This document shows, piece after piece, positions 1 through 8,104 of a stretch of DNA of 64,000 nucleotides. A program made the translations under genes and the position numbers. Origin of the DNA: a virus; the IMG/VR virus record IMGVR_UViG_3300035169_000077, positions 34,688 to 98,687 of that record, one strand, 5' to 3'. Below the pieces are notes generated by a model. That model saw only the letters and a list, made by a program, of their open reading frames with translations. It made no database searches and was not told the DNA's origin. Each line of letters opens with the position of its first letter. Within the stretch, counting starts at the first letter, position 1.

Positions 1-11
1 CGGCGCTGTGC

Positions 12-209
12 ATGGTCCCGATCGCGGGCCCGCTGGCTTACGTCTTCTGGGTCGACAACGGGATGCTCACGTCGTCGCTGCTGGCCTGGGTTGAGGTGTC
101 CGGCCCGGTGCTGTCCACGCTGGCGATGCTGCGGCTCTGCTGGGTGTTCGCGCGTATCCACCGGGACGGCAACGGGCACGGCGGGCCTCGGGGCAACGGT
201 GACGGGTGA
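12..209 (+). CDS. small membrane protein, start possibly outside window
   Basis: Two hydrophobic stretches (about residues 2-15 and 20-46) followed by a polar Gly/Asp/His-rich tail suggest a small integral membrane protein. The frame stays open upstream of the ATG to the window edge, so the true start may be outside. Its stop overlaps the next small membrane gene by 11 bases. Its position upstream of lysis genes makes a holin-like role possible, but nothing in the sequence proves it. Confidence 0.45.
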   Translation: MVPIAGPLAYVFWVDNGMLTSSLLAWVEVSGPVLSTLAMLRLCWVFARIHRDGNGHGGPRGNGDG

Positions 210-300
210 TGCCCGCCGGGCACTGTGGCCCTTGCTCATCGCCGCCATCACCGTGACAGCGGTAGGGGTGGCAGTCCTCATCGCACTCGTCAGCCACTAG
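199..300 (+). CDS. single-pass membrane peptide (33 aa)
   Basis: A GTG start was chosen because it overlaps the upstream stop and gives a compact protein: a short basic N-terminus (DARRALW), one hydrophobic helix of about 22 residues, and a two-residue polar end. This is typical of small phage membrane peptides. Function is unknown. Confidence 0.5.
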   Translation: MTGDARRALWPLLIAAITVTAVGVAVLIALVSH

Positions 301-312
301 CAAAGGGGCCTG

Positions 313-858
313 ATGGCACTCGCGGACCTGTCCGTCCTCGCCGCGCGGAAGAACGGCGGCTCGTTCCCCACGGGCTACCCGTCGTCGCCGCTCACGTTCT
401 ACAGCCCGGTCGACGATCTCCATGGCGCGCTCCTCGACGTGATGAACGCCGCGACGTCCAGCCTGGTCGTGGTGATGTACGGGCTGGATGATGACGAGCT
501 GGTGAAGCTGCTCCACGAGAAGCTCGACGATGAGCACTGCTTCGTGCAGCTCACCCTCGACTCCTCCCAGGCTGCCGGGAAGCACGAGGCGGCGCTGCTC
601 GCCAAGGACGTCTTCCCGTCGAACACGGTCGCCATAGGTCGCAGCGAACGGGGCGCGATCATCCACCTGAAAATGGTGGTCGCGGACGGAATCGACGTGA
701 TCACGGGGTCGACGAACTGGTCAGAGTCCGGGGAGTCGCTACAAGATAATGCCCTGATCATCATCAGGGACGCCCATGTCGCGGCAGAGGCTCGCACTAG
801 AGCGGACATCATTCACCAGACGATTCTCACGAGGGCCGCTGCCCTGCACGCCTCCTAG
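313..858 (+). CDS. phospholipase D-family phosphodiesterase, single HKD motif
   Basis: The HKD active-site signature is complete: H118-x-K120-x4-D125, followed by a GSTNWS turn and a downstream Q/N pair. At 181 residues with one motif it matches the Nuc-type members, which dimerise to form one active site. The family cleaves phosphodiester bonds in nucleic acid or lipid; the substrate cannot be read here. There is no signal peptide, so it is probably cytoplasmic. AAAGGGG precedes the ATG. The last 37 codons are a diverged duplicate of a tail found again at 1371-1469, beyond the HNH gene that converges on this one. Confidence 0.85.
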   Translation: MALADLSVLAARKNGGSFPTGYPSSPLTFYSPVDDLHGALLDVMNAATSSLVVVMYGLDDDELVKLLHEKLDDEHCFVQLTLDSSQAAGKHEAALLAKDVFPSNTVAIGRSERGAIIHLKMVVADGIDVITGSTNWSESGESLQDNALIIIRDAHVAAEARTRADIIHQTILTRAAALHAS

Positions 859-1339
859 CAACTGCCCGCCGCTCGTTCTCCCGCTTGGTCACCGGGTCAA
901 GGTGCTCGGGATTCACGCATGCCCGGACGCAGCAGAGGTGATCTAGGTGCTTCCCGGTCGGGATCGGGCCGACGTGCTGTTCGTACATCCAGCGGTGCGC
1001 CCGGAGGGTCTTGCCGTCTCGCCGTAGGGCGCCGTAACCGGTTTTGAGCATCGCTCGCGCCCAGATCCAGCAGGGCGTTTCGTAGCCCATGTCTTCGACT
1101 CGGTACAGCGGCTTGGTGTGGATACGCAGGAGTCCTTCGGATATAGCCCGGCGCGCCTCAGGCGAAAAGACCCTGCCGGTACCGGCGTCAGCGATAGCTG
1201 CCCGGTGCTCCGGCGTCAGCGATCGCCCGCGCATCTTCGATGCGCGGAGTTCCCGGATCTCTGGATTGGTCCACTGATGTCCTCGCAGGTAACGACCGCG
1301 AGTCGGATGTCCGCCGCAACCGCAAAGGCAATCTGACAT
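827..1339 (-). CDS. HNH homing-type endonuclease with NUMOD3 repeats
   Basis: 170 residues. An N-terminal Cys cluster ([19 protein letters not shown]) is followed by two NUMOD3-like DNA-binding repeats (around [13 protein letters not shown] and [15 protein letters not shown]). The HNH domain has [11 protein letters not shown] and [18 protein letters not shown] with the expected His/Asn and Cys residues. NUMOD3 plus HNH is the architecture of free-standing and intron homing nucleases. The ATG at MSDCLCG was chosen because the extra upstream residues of the open frame lie antisense to the displaced PLD tail. Its 3' end overlaps the PLD gene by 32 bases on the opposite strand. Confidence 0.85.
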   Translation of the reverse strand: MSDCLCGCGGHPTRGRYLRGHQWTNPEIRELRASKMRGRSLTPEHRAAIADAGTGRVFSPEARRAISEGLLRIHTKPLYRVEDMGYETPCWIWARAMLKTGYGALRRDGKTLRAHRWMYEQHVGPIPTGKHLDHLCCVRACVNPEHLDPVTKRENERRAVARRRAGQRPS

Positions 1340-1355
1340 GTCAAAAGCATACCAG

Positions 1356-2369
1356 CTAGCCGTCATTCGCAATGCCTTGGTGATCATCAGGGACCCGCAC
1401 GTGGCCGCTGAGGCGCGGACGCGGGCGGACATGATCCACCAGCATGTCCTGACGGCCGCGCGCCGGTAACTCCGCCTTGGGCTGCCTGCCCGAAGCCATC
1501 AATGCCCGGTCAAGGCACTCCGCGTAGTCGGGGGCGATCAGGTCGAACGCGGACAGGCCATTGCCGAACCAGTAGTCGTCCCAGTTCGCCGGGTCCATGC
1601 GCAGGCCGCCTAGGCTGCCGCGAAGGCCGGCCATCCCCAGTTCCCACTGCACGGGGCGGGGAAGGCCCCAGAACAGGTCCCGCGCCTCCTGCTCGCGGTG
1701 CTCGTCGCGGGCTTCCTCGTCATGCTGCGCCCATTCTTCCGGGGCCTCCCGCGCCCATTTCGGCCTCAGGTCGGTGCCCTCGGGCGGCTGCCATGCGGCC
1801 GCCCTGGGGTTCGGGAACTGATCGGCCGCCGAGTAGGACAGGACAACCGGCTCGTCATCGCGGGACCGGAGGAACGCGGTCACGTCCTCCCATGACTCAT
1901 GGCTTGGCCGGCCGCACCGCTCGCGGTAGCCGGTGTTGCGGCGGAACGTCCCCGCGTCCAGGCCCTCGTCGATCATCTCGGCGAGCCATGCCCGGTCGGC
2001 CCCCTCGCACCAGCAGTGGATCTCAGCCTGCCCGGCGATGCGGGCAGCGAGCCTCAGTGGGTTGTTACTGCCGGCGGCTGCCATCGCGGTGTTCAGCAGC
2101 AGCGTGAGCGAGTCGATCTCGCAGCCCTTCCACCACAGGACAGGCTCCGAGATGCGCAGCAGCGTCTCTACCGACTTCAGCCACGCGTCATCGTCACGGA
2201 ACCGCAGCCCCGGGTAGGGGTCGGGGGCGAGTTCGCGGCACAACGCGATGTGGCTCGGCATGTCGAGCACCGCAAGGGCGGCGTCCTTCACCAGGTTGTG
2301 CAGGTGATGGTGCTCGCCGCCCCAAAGCTCCGCGTCGCCCGACGGCGAGTGAAAGTAGACCCTGCTCAT
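1356..2369 (-). CDS. conserved phage protein of unknown function (337 aa)
   Basis: Starts [20 protein letters not shown], resembling an N-terminus I recall from actinophage hypothetical proteins. The middle is rich in Trp, Asp and Glu with a [10 protein letters not shown] segment; there is no signal peptide or membrane span. The longer upstream frame was discarded because its codons are antisense-like and low in complexity. The C-terminal 35 residues are encoded opposite the displaced PLD tail, so the native C-terminus may have been altered there. Confidence 0.7.
   Translation of the reverse strand: MSRVYFHSPSGDAELWGGEHHHLHNLVKDAALAVLDMPSHIALCRELAPDPYPGLRFRDDDAWLKSVETLLRISEPVLWWKGCEIDSLTLLLNTAMAAAGSNNPLRLAARIAGQAEIHCWCEGADRAWLAEMIDEGLDAGTFRRNTGYRERCGRPSHESWEDVTAFLRSRDDEPVVLSYSAADQFPNPRAAAWQPPEGTDLRPKWAREAPEEWAQHDEEARDEHREQEARDLFWGLPRPVQWELGMAGLRGSLGGLRMDPANWDDYWFGNGLSAFDLIAPDYAECLDRALMASGRQPKAELPARGRQDMLVDHVRPRPRLSGHVRVPDDHQGIANDG
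1371..1469 (+). pseudogene. displaced 3' end of a PLD-family gene
   Basis: In frame it reads [20 protein letters not shown] and continues to a TAA stop. About 24 of the first 30 residues match the end of the intact PLD protein, while the DNA is only about 70% identical, mostly changed at third positions. It has no start and no upstream PLD sequence. It is best read as the original 3' end left behind when the HNH gene arrived together with a new PLD tail. It lies antisense to the end of the leftward gene at 1356-2369. Confidence 0.7.
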
Positions 2370-2436
2370 GCCGGCAAGCCTAGGCGTTGAGAAGCGCGTT
2401 CGGACGGCTGCGACTGCGGGAAGAAGGCGGCACCGG

Positions 2437-2529
2437 GTGAGCCTCGCTGACGTCCTGTGGGCCGGTGCCGCTCTCCTGGCCCTCGCGGTCCTGACGGCGG
2501 TAGCCGACTGGCTCCGGGGTGGCCTGTGA
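2437..2529 (+). CDS. single-pass membrane peptide (30 aa)
   Basis: Starts at GTG with AAGAAGG upstream. One Ala/Leu/Val helix spans most of the protein and ends in DWLRGGL. The TGA stop overlaps the GTG of the next gene (GTGA), which suggests translational coupling. Lysis-cassette position; holin-like or accessory role possible. Confidence 0.5.
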   Translation: MSLADVLWAGAALLALAVLTAVADWLRGGL

Positions 2530-2666
2530 CCGCGAACGGCCAGTGGTGGCTCTGCCCCAACGAGCCGCGATGCCCTCACGCCGCCGTGGTGCACGACATC
2601 GAGGACTTCGACGACGAAACCCCGCGCTGCTGCGCCGAGGGCTGCGACTGCGGAAAGCGGGCCTAG
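2526..2666 (+). CDS. small Cys/His-rich zinc-binding-type protein (46 aa)
   Basis: Reads WWLCPNEPRCPHA, then an acidic stretch and CCAEGCDCGKRA. Paired Cys and a His suggest a small zinc knuckle. The GTG start overlaps the previous stop and the TAG stop overlaps the next GTG (TAGTG). Function unknown. Confidence 0.6.
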   Translation: MTANGQWWLCPNEPRCPHAAVVHDIEDFDDETPRCCAEGCDCGKRA

Positions 2667-2896
2667 TGTCGATCCTCCGGGACCTGTTCGGCCCGGGGAC
2701 GTGGGGTGCGGGTGGCAATCTCGCCGCCGCGCCGATCCTCGCGGTGATCAGCGGCGGCGTGGCGTGGCTGCTGCGGCACAAGATCGGCCGGGGACTCGCC
2801 GCCTGGTGGGCAAAGCACCACGGGCCGCACGCCATAGCCCAGCACCGTGAGGCGCTGCGGCAGCACGAGGAAGCCAAGCGGAGGGACGCGCAGTGA
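2666..2896 (+). CDS. membrane protein, holin-like candidate (76 aa)
   Basis: One hydrophobic segment (AAPILAVISGGVAWLL, about residues 20-36) is followed by a Lys/Arg/Trp-rich stretch and a charged C-terminal helix (HREALRQHEEAKRRDAQ). A longer frame reaches 2519, but the GTG that overlaps the upstream TAG is the better start. It directly precedes the endolysin, overlapping by four bases. Single-span topology with a charged tail fits holin or anti-holin partners in actinophage lysis cassettes; this role is inferred from position. Confidence 0.65.
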   Translation: MSILRDLFGPGTWGAGGNLAAAPILAVISGGVAWLLRHKIGRGLAAWWAKHHGPHAIAQHREALRQHEEAKRRDAQ

Positions 2897-3651
2897 GCAT
2901 CACGATGTTCGACACGATCACCGAGTCCGCGTGGCCATCTGACCCGCAGGCGGTCCTCGGCTACGTGGACGGCCACGTAGGGGACCAGCCGGACTGGGCT
3001 TATGTTCAGCACCGGTTCCCGAACGCCTTCCACCTGTCGATCGCCCTGGACCCCGCGCACGACGCGATGGCCCTGGACATCGAGACGGGGGCGGCTTCCC
3101 CGTCGTCGGCGGTCGCCTGGTACGAGCGGCAGAAGGCCAGGGGTGTCGCCCGCCCTTGCCTGTACGCCTCCGCCTCCCTGATGGAGGCCACCATCATCCC
3201 GGTAGTCCGCGCGGCCAGGTTCCCCCGTGACCAGGTGCGGCTGTGGTCGGCGCACTACACGCACTCGGCTCACATTTGCGGGCCGTCATCCTGCGGGCTG
3301 ACGTCGGTCGCCGTGGACGGCACCCAGTGGACTGACCGGGCGTACGGCCGGAACCTCGATCAGTCGCTCCTGCTCGGCGACTTCTTCGGCGCGGCACCCA
3401 AGCCCCCGCCCGGGCATCCGTCGCCGTGGCCCGCTGGCACGGTACTCCGTGAGGGGGACTCCGGCGCTGCCGTCCGCGCCTTGCAGACGGCACTGAGCGA
3501 CTCCGGCATCAGGGGAGTACGGGGCATCACCGTTGACTCGGTGTTCGGGCAGCAGACCCTGACCGCTGTCCGGAACTTCCAGGCGGATAAGGGGCTGGCG
3601 GTAGACGGCATCGCCGGGCCTCAGGTTCGCGCAGCTCTCGGCATCCGGTGA
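2893..3651 (+). CDS. endolysin: glycosidase-like domain plus peptidoglycan-binding domain
   Basis: 252 residues. The N-terminal domain (about 1-165) resembles the GH25/DUF1906-type barrel, with a strand MALDIETG that has the Asp and Glu expected of such lysozymes, and a later WSAHYTHS stretch. A Pro-rich linker leads to a C-terminal PG_binding_1 domain (about 188-252: LREGDSGAAVRALQTAL, then TAVRNFQADKGLAVDG). It would cut host peptidoglycan after holin release. No signal peptide is seen. The GTG start overlaps the previous stop. Confidence 0.85.
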   Translation: MSITMFDTITESAWPSDPQAVLGYVDGHVGDQPDWAYVQHRFPNAFHLSIALDPAHDAMALDIETGAASPSSAVAWYERQKARGVARPCLYASASLMEATIIPVVRAARFPRDQVRLWSAHYTHSAHICGPSSCGLTSVAVDGTQWTDRAYGRNLDQSLLLGDFFGAAPKPPPGHPSPWPAGTVLREGDSGAAVRALQTALSDSGIRGVRGITVDSVFGQQTLTAVRNFQADKGLAVDGIAGPQVRAALGIR

Positions 3652-3932
3652 TCCCCGCCGCCGAGCGCGTCCTGGTCCAGCTGTGGTGGACGGACGCGAC
3701 GAACGTCGCCGGAGGCTGGCACGACGCCGAAGACCTCGGCGAGTTCGCCACTAACGGCGCATGGGAGTGCTCAAACACCGGCTGGCTGGTCCATGAGGAC
3801 GAGAAGTGCTACGTGCTGGCCGGGCGCATGACCGACGACGGGCGCAACGTCGGCCTCATCGAGCGGATCCCCAAGGCGGCGGTAACCCGAAGGGCCGACT
3901 TCACCAGGCCGCAAGCTGGGGAGGCGCGCTGA
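3648..3932 (+). CDS. conserved small phage protein (94 aa)
   Basis: Soluble, with Trp-rich strands (VLVQLWWTDATNVAGGWHDAE) and a KCYVLAGRM motif. A GTG start overlaps the endolysin stop, so it is probably co-translated. Not recognised beyond a hypothetical family. Confidence 0.65.
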   Translation: MIPAAERVLVQLWWTDATNVAGGWHDAEDLGEFATNGAWECSNTGWLVHEDEKCYVLAGRMTDDGRNVGLIERIPKAAVTRRADFTRPQAGEAR

Positions 3933-4498
3933 TGACCGGAATCCCGCTCCGGATCGCCGAGCCGACAGGCCGCTACCAGCGGAGGCTCCGCCGGTTCACC
4001 TACGGGTCGAAGTCGGAATGCCCCGGATACCGGTACGGCCATGACGGGTCCGCCGTGATCGGCGAGGTACCCGGGGCTGAGCATGAGCCGGTTCGCGGCG
4101 ACAGCTGGCCGCACGACGATCCCCGCTGGCCTGCCGCGTGCGAGCGGTGCGGCCACCAGTTCGCGGACGCCGATGAGTGGCAGCGCAGCGACGACGAGGT
4201 GTTCAGGCTCCCCGACGGCACTGAGTTCGCCTTCACGGGCTCCCTCGGGATGGTCGCGCCTCCCGGGACGATGGTCCGCGCCGCCTGGTACGACGGGCAC
4301 GCTGGCCAGCCGGGCGAGTCCTGGCTGATCGCGCTCCCCGACGGCGGCGACTGGATAACCACCCAGGTCGCCAAGGGCGGGGGCTTCTGGACCGTGACGG
4401 GCACGGCACCGAACCTGACCGCGACGCCCTCGATCTTCCACAACGCCCCAACTGGGTGGCACGGCTGGCTGAGGGAAGGGGAGCTGGTTAGCGCATGA
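3932..4498 (+). CDS. conserved phage protein with zinc knuckle (188 aa)
   Basis: Contains C-x2-C in CERCGHQFADADEW near residue 70, then a beta-rich segment (GMVAPPGTMVRAAWYDGH). The start follows GGGGAGG and overlaps the preceding stop. It sits in the lysis/tail-proximal operon; role unknown. Confidence 0.75.
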   Translation: MTGIPLRIAEPTGRYQRRLRRFTYGSKSECPGYRYGHDGSAVIGEVPGAEHEPVRGDSWPHDDPRWPAACERCGHQFADADEWQRSDDEVFRLPDGTEFAFTGSLGMVAPPGTMVRAAWYDGHAGQPGESWLIALPDGGDWITTQVAKGGGFWTVTGTAPNLTATPSIFHNAPTGWHGWLREGELVSA

Positions 4499-4935
4499 GG
4501 CAGGCAGCACCGGATCCGGCACCGCTCGCCTACCTGGTGGAGCGGCTCTCGTACCGGCCCGGCTGGACGTTCAAGCTCGCGGACATCGACCGGGGGCAGG
4601 GCAGCGAGGGGCTGACCCTGATCATCACCACGCGCGGGTACGACAGCTACCACCCCGGTCGCGGCGAGAACTACCGGGTCAATCACTACATGCCAGTGCC
4701 GCCGGCCGCGTTCGATCACCGATCCTGGCAGCGATGGCTATTCGACCAGCTCCTCCTTGTCGAGCGGCACGAGGCCATGGAGTTCTTCCGCGTGCACGAC
4801 TCCCCGGGCAGCGAGCATGTCGTCCGCCCCTATGCGCCGTCGCATGGGCCGGGAAATGACCCGTACATCGTCCGGGAGATCGGCACCGGCATGGACCAGC
4901 GGACGTCGTTCCGGGGCGACGTCAACCCCCCGTGA
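4495..4935 (+). CDS. conserved phage protein (146 aa)
   Basis: Begins with an ERLSYRPGWTFKLADIDRGQ stretch and has a TLIITTRGYDSYHPG strand, a pattern I recall from actinophage hypothetical proteins. ATGA overlap with the gene before. Soluble; no catalytic motif seen. Confidence 0.7.
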   Translation: MRQAAPDPAPLAYLVERLSYRPGWTFKLADIDRGQGSEGLTLIITTRGYDSYHPGRGENYRVNHYMPVPPAAFDHRSWQRWLFDQLLLVERHEAMEFFRVHDSPGSEHVVRPYAPSHGPGNDPYIVREIGTGMDQRTSFRGDVNPP

Positions 4936-5177
4936 CCATCACCCTGGCCCGCCGGGTAGCAGGCCCCGAGGACCTGGAACTACCGGGCGACTACTGCGGG
5001 CCGCTCCCTGAGCTTGAGGGCCCTGACCTCACCCCGTCCGGCAGGACCGCCGTGTGGCTGGTGGCCCCGGACGGGTCACCGGTACGGCTCGCCTCCCCGC
5101 CGTGGGAGTTCACCGAGGCTGAAGACGGGTCGCTGGAGATCACCGTGGCGGCCGGAACGCCCTCCCCGGCAGCCTGA
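4932..5177 (+). CDS. small phage protein (81 aa)
   Basis: GTG start overlaps the upstream stop. Acidic, with two beta-like stretches (AVWLVAPDGSPVRLAS and GSLEITVAAG). Last gene of this run before the strand changes. An opposite-strand frame (4991-5425) overlaps most of it. Confidence 0.6.
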   Translation: MTITLARRVAGPEDLELPGDYCGPLPELEGPDLTPSGRTAVWLVAPDGSPVRLASPPWEFTEAEDGSLEITVAAGTPSPAA

Positions 5178-5425
5178 GCCAGGACGATCTCGCGCCCGCA
5201 GCAGATGGCGTGATCTTGCAGCGGAAGCCGGCCGGAGCGCGTCGACCACCAGCCGCGCGGATGAGTGCCCGCCGTGAACTCGATCCCGCACGCCGCCACC
5301 CGCACTTCCCCGCGAAAGCCGCCGTCGAAGCGGCGCACGATCAGGTGAGCAGATGTCGGCAACGCGGGGCCACCCGGATACATGGGGCTGAGGCCCATCG
5401 CCCACAGGTTGGGATCGTCGCTCAT
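4991..5425 (-). CDS. hypothetical protein, C-terminus doubtful
   Basis: The first ~95 residues look like a real protein (SAHLIVRRFDGGFRGEVRVA, then HAICCGREIV with paired Cys). The last ~55 are Ser/Gly-rich and lie antisense to the gene at 4932-5177, so the true 3' end may have been lost or the overlap may be tolerated. Starts at an ATG near a short spacer next to the tRNA-like sequence. Confidence 0.45.
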   Translation of the reverse strand: MSDDPNLWAMGLSPMYPGGPALPTSAHLIVRRFDGGFRGEVRVAACGIEFTAGTHPRGWWSTRSGRLPLQDHAICCGREIVLAQAAGEGVPAATVISSDPSSASVNSHGGEASRTGDPSGATSHTAVLPDGVRSGPSSSGSGPQ

Positions 5426-5449
5426 CCCGCCAGCCTAGGGCTACCTCGC

Positions 5450-5555
5450 AGGCCGGGCGGGACTTGAACGCCGCTCCTCAGGGCCTGGGCCGCCTCCGCT
5501 AGCGCGCTATCGCTCGGGCGCGGTTACCTGCGCTCTGCCGTTGAGCTACCGGCCT
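5450..5555 (-). tRNA. tRNA-like sequence with interrupted anticodon arm (probable pseudo-tRNA)
   Basis: On the minus strand a perfect 7-bp acceptor pair (AGGCCGG / CCGGCCT) encloses TA-GCTC-AACGGCA-GAGC, a canonical D arm. A TTCAAGT T-loop sits beside a poorly paired T stem. The anticodon arm (CAGG...CCTG) is separated by about 30 extra bases, including the palindrome TAGCGCGCTA, so no normal anticodon loop can be drawn. It is either an inactive tRNA remnant or a tRNA carrying a small insertion. At 106 bases it is too long for a class I tRNA and does not look like Leu, Ser or Sec. Confidence 0.45.
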
Positions 5556-5578
5556 GAGCCGACCCTACCCGGCCGGGG

Positions 5579-5992
5579 CTAGTCGACTAGCTTTCTTGAG
5601 GCCTCGCGTCGCCGCCATTCGCAGCGCCGCAGCGTGTGCTTGCGGAACAGCCGGTCCTCCCAGATGGCCCGCGCCCAGCGCCGCTCTCCCTTAACAGGCG
5701 ATTCAGGCACGGCGACCACGTCCGTCCCGCACGACTCGCACCGGCTCGGCCCTTCCCTCTCGCCAGTGCGGATGAGGAACGGCGCGGACTCGGCCAGCGA
5801 CGCCAGGTCCTCGGCGACCAGCGGCCCCTTGACGGGGTCAGCCTCCAGTTGCCGGAGCACGGCGGCGTAGTCCACGGCCGGGATGATCCCCTGCTCCAGG
5901 CCAGAGCGCAGGAACACGCCTCCTGGCGGGGCGTCCGGGTCCACGACGATCTTGAAGCCACTGAAAGCCCAGCCCTCATCCCCGGCGGTCAC
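5579..5992 (-). CDS. conserved hypothetical protein with zinc knuckle (137 aa)
   Basis: Contains CESCGTDVV and a basic C-terminus (FRKHTLRRCEWRRREASRKL). Leftward, alone between the tRNA-like sequence and the rightward tail genes. Soluble; role unknown. Confidence 0.65.
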   Translation of the reverse strand: MTAGDEGWAFSGFKIVVDPDAPPGGVFLRSGLEQGIIPAVDYAAVLRQLEADPVKGPLVAEDLASLAESAPFLIRTGEREGPSRCESCGTDVVAVPESPVKGERRWARAIWEDRLFRKHTLRRCEWRRREASRKLVD

Positions 5993-6023
5993 CCGCCCAA
6001 CGTACCCCGGGAGGTGACGGCGC

Positions 6024-7406
6024 TTGACCTCACTCGTTTACGTCACCATCACGGGCCAGTTCCTCGGCGGCGATGAGACGCCCCTCTCCGGAACGGTGAC
6101 CTTCACCGCAAGCCAGGCTGTCTACTCGGCAGGCCAGGAGATCGTCACCCCTGATGTCCCGGTCGCCGCGCAGATCACGGACGGCGTCCTCCTGGCCGAG
6201 TCGGGCGGCGCGCTGCAGCTGCTCGCGACGGACCAGAGCGGCCTGACGTTCCTGACCTTGAGCGGGTTCTTCTACTGGACCGTGCGGGTAGTGGCCGGCG
6301 GAGTCACTGAGCCGTCATGGTCGTTCGGCCTGCCGTCGTCGCCATCGAGCGTCGACTTGTTCGCCCTCGCGAACAGGCCCTTCACCGCAGGCGGCGTCAC
6401 CTCGGTCACGGCAGCGGACACCTCGGTTGTCATCGGGGGAACGGGCACGGCCCCGACGGTGCGGACGGGCACGCTGGACGTGATCGCCACCCAGCATGCG
6501 CCGGCGGGTAACTGGTCGAACAACAGCCACAAGATCACGTCGCTGGCAAACGGGGCCTCCGCGCAGGACGCGGCGGCGTTCGGGCAGGTCCCCACCTCAG
6601 CGGGGAGCATCGGCGGCCTCCTCGCCGCAAGCAACCTCTCCGACGTCGCCAATGCCGGCACGGCCCGGACCAACCTGGGCCTGGGCAGCGCGGCGACTCA
6701 GGCTAGCAGCGCGTTCGACGCGGCCGGGGCGGCCTCCGCAGTGCTGGCGCTTGCCGCGCTGCGCGCCAATAACCTGTCGGACCTGGCCAGCGCGCCGACG
6801 GCCCGGACCAACCTGGGCCTCGGCGGGGCGGCCGTGATCGGCGTCCCGGTCTCCATCGCCAACGGCGGCACCGGGCAGACTGCCCAGCAGGCGGCACTCG
6901 ACGCGCTCGCGGGAGCGGTCACCACGGCCCAGTTCCTGCGGGGCAACGGCACGCACGTCGTACTGGGCGCGATCCAGGCCACCGACGTCCCCACCCTCAA
7001 CCAGAGCACCACGGGGACGGCCGCCAACTTCACCGGCGGGGCGACCGTGCCCGCCTATGTGGCCCCGCACGTGGCGACGCTCACCGACGCGGCGACGGTC
7101 GCGGTCAACGCGGCCCTCGGCAACGACTACCGGCTCCTCACCACGAGCGGGGTAGGCGCATCGCGGACAATCGGCGCACCCTCTAGCCCGGTCGACGGGC
7201 AGGCCATCACGATCGACGTCCAGCAGGCATCCAGCGGGGGCCCGTACACGGTCACCTGGGCATCAGGGGCGGGCGGCTACTCGTTCGGCACCGACGGCGC
7301 GCCGACGCTGAGCACCGGTGCTAACGCGGTCGACACGATCGGCTTCCGCTACCACGCCGGCCTCGGCAAGTGGATATGCCTCGGGTGGAAATTGGGATTC
7401 GCGTGA
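6024..7406 (+). CDS. tail fibre / receptor-binding protein
   Basis: 460 residues. The N-terminal domain (about 1-115: MTSLVYVTITGQFLGGDETP through SVDLFALANRPF) is almost the same as in the large tail protein downstream and probably attaches both to the tail. The middle has two copies of the fibre repeat NLSDxAxAxTARTNLGLG (about residues 205-285), a hallmark of tail fibres. The C-terminal beta-rich region ends in WICLGWKLGFA. A TTG start is supported by GGGAGGTG upstream. Confidence 0.85.
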   Translation: MTSLVYVTITGQFLGGDETPLSGTVTFTASQAVYSAGQEIVTPDVPVAAQITDGVLLAESGGALQLLATDQSGLTFLTLSGFFYWTVRVVAGGVTEPSWSFGLPSSPSSVDLFALANRPFTAGGVTSVTAADTSVVIGGTGTAPTVRTGTLDVIATQHAPAGNWSNNSHKITSLANGASAQDAAAFGQVPTSAGSIGGLLAASNLSDVANAGTARTNLGLGSAATQASSAFDAAGAASAVLALAALRANNLSDLASAPTARTNLGLGGAAVIGVPVSIANGGTGQTAQQAALDALAGAVTTAQFLRGNGTHVVLGAIQATDVPTLNQSTTGTAANFTGGATVPAYVAPHVATLTDAATVAVNAALGNDYRLLTTSGVGASRTIGAPSSPVDGQAITIDVQQASSGGPYTVTWASGAGGYSFGTDGAPTLSTGANAVDTIGFRYHAGLGKWICLGWKLGFA

Positions 7407-8104
7407 CGATCAGCTTCCCCGCGACCAGCGGCGACCACAGCGTCACGGCGGAGGCGAATCCGCTGGTGATCGCGCCGCCGGCGAATGTCGCCAACGGCGA
7501 CTTGCTCGTCGCATGGGTCATCGCCAGGACCGGGATCAGCAGCGCGCCGGGCAGCTGGACGGCGCTGCAGTCGTTCACCACCAACGGGACGTTCGCGGCG
7601 TACTCGCTGAAGGTCCCGACCGCGTCGGCGCTGCCCGCTAACTGGACGTGGACCCCGGCGTCGGCGCGGGCGAGCGTGATCATCCAGCGGGTGACCGGCA
7701 CCGACCTCACCGCCTCCGTCACCGTCGGCGGGACCTGCGGGGCGGGCACTGACGCCGGGTTCGGGACGACGTACTCGTCATTCCTGCCGATGCAGCTGCC
7801 CGGCATCACGCCACCGGACGCGTGGGCCGCCTGCGTCGGGACGTTCTTCACCGGGGACGCCAACACTCCCTCGGCGGACCTCGTGCCGGGCGGGACGCTG
7901 CTGGCGACGGCGACGACCACGAGCGCCGGGGCTGGCCGGTCGTCGTCGGGGATCTACGGCGCTGTCGCGGCCGGGCCGACCGGCACGATCGTGTGCGCGA
8001 ACGACTGGCCGGGCGCGCCCGGCGGCCAGGACGGCATCCTGCTCGGCTTCACCGCCGTGCGCGCCCCCGTGAAGAGCGGGCTGCTGATGGCGGGGGTCAT
8101 ATGA
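7403..8104 (+). CDS. tail-associated beta-sandwich protein (233 aa)
   Basis: Rich in Ala/Thr/Ser/Gly strands; the motif PPANVANGDLLVAWVIARTG recurs in the middle of the next tail protein (AAGNLLIAHVGGNG). Its GTG start overlaps the previous fibre stop and its stop overlaps the next ATG, so the three proteins are coupled. Likely a minor tail or adhesin-like module. Confidence 0.75.
   Translation: MTISFPATSGDHSVTAEANPLVIAPPANVANGDLLVAWVIARTGISSAPGSWTALQSFTTNGTFAAYSLKVPTASALPANWTWTPASARASVIIQRVTGTDLTASVTVGGTCGAGTDAGFGTTYSSFLPMQLPGITPPDAWAACVGTFFTGDANTPSADLVPGGTLLATATTTSAGAGRSSSGIYGAVAAGPTGTIVCANDWPGAPGGQDGILLGFTAVRAPVKSGLLMAGVI

Noticed and set aside
1340-1432. Extended N-terminus of the HNH gene
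   Set aside because: The extra 31 codons lie antisense to the displaced PLD tail and do not look like protein; the start at MSDCLCG gives the normal family beginning.
2519-2665. Longer start for the holin-like gene
   Set aside because: The extension overlaps two coupled small genes and is Arg-rich shadow sequence; the GTG that overlaps the TAG is better placed.
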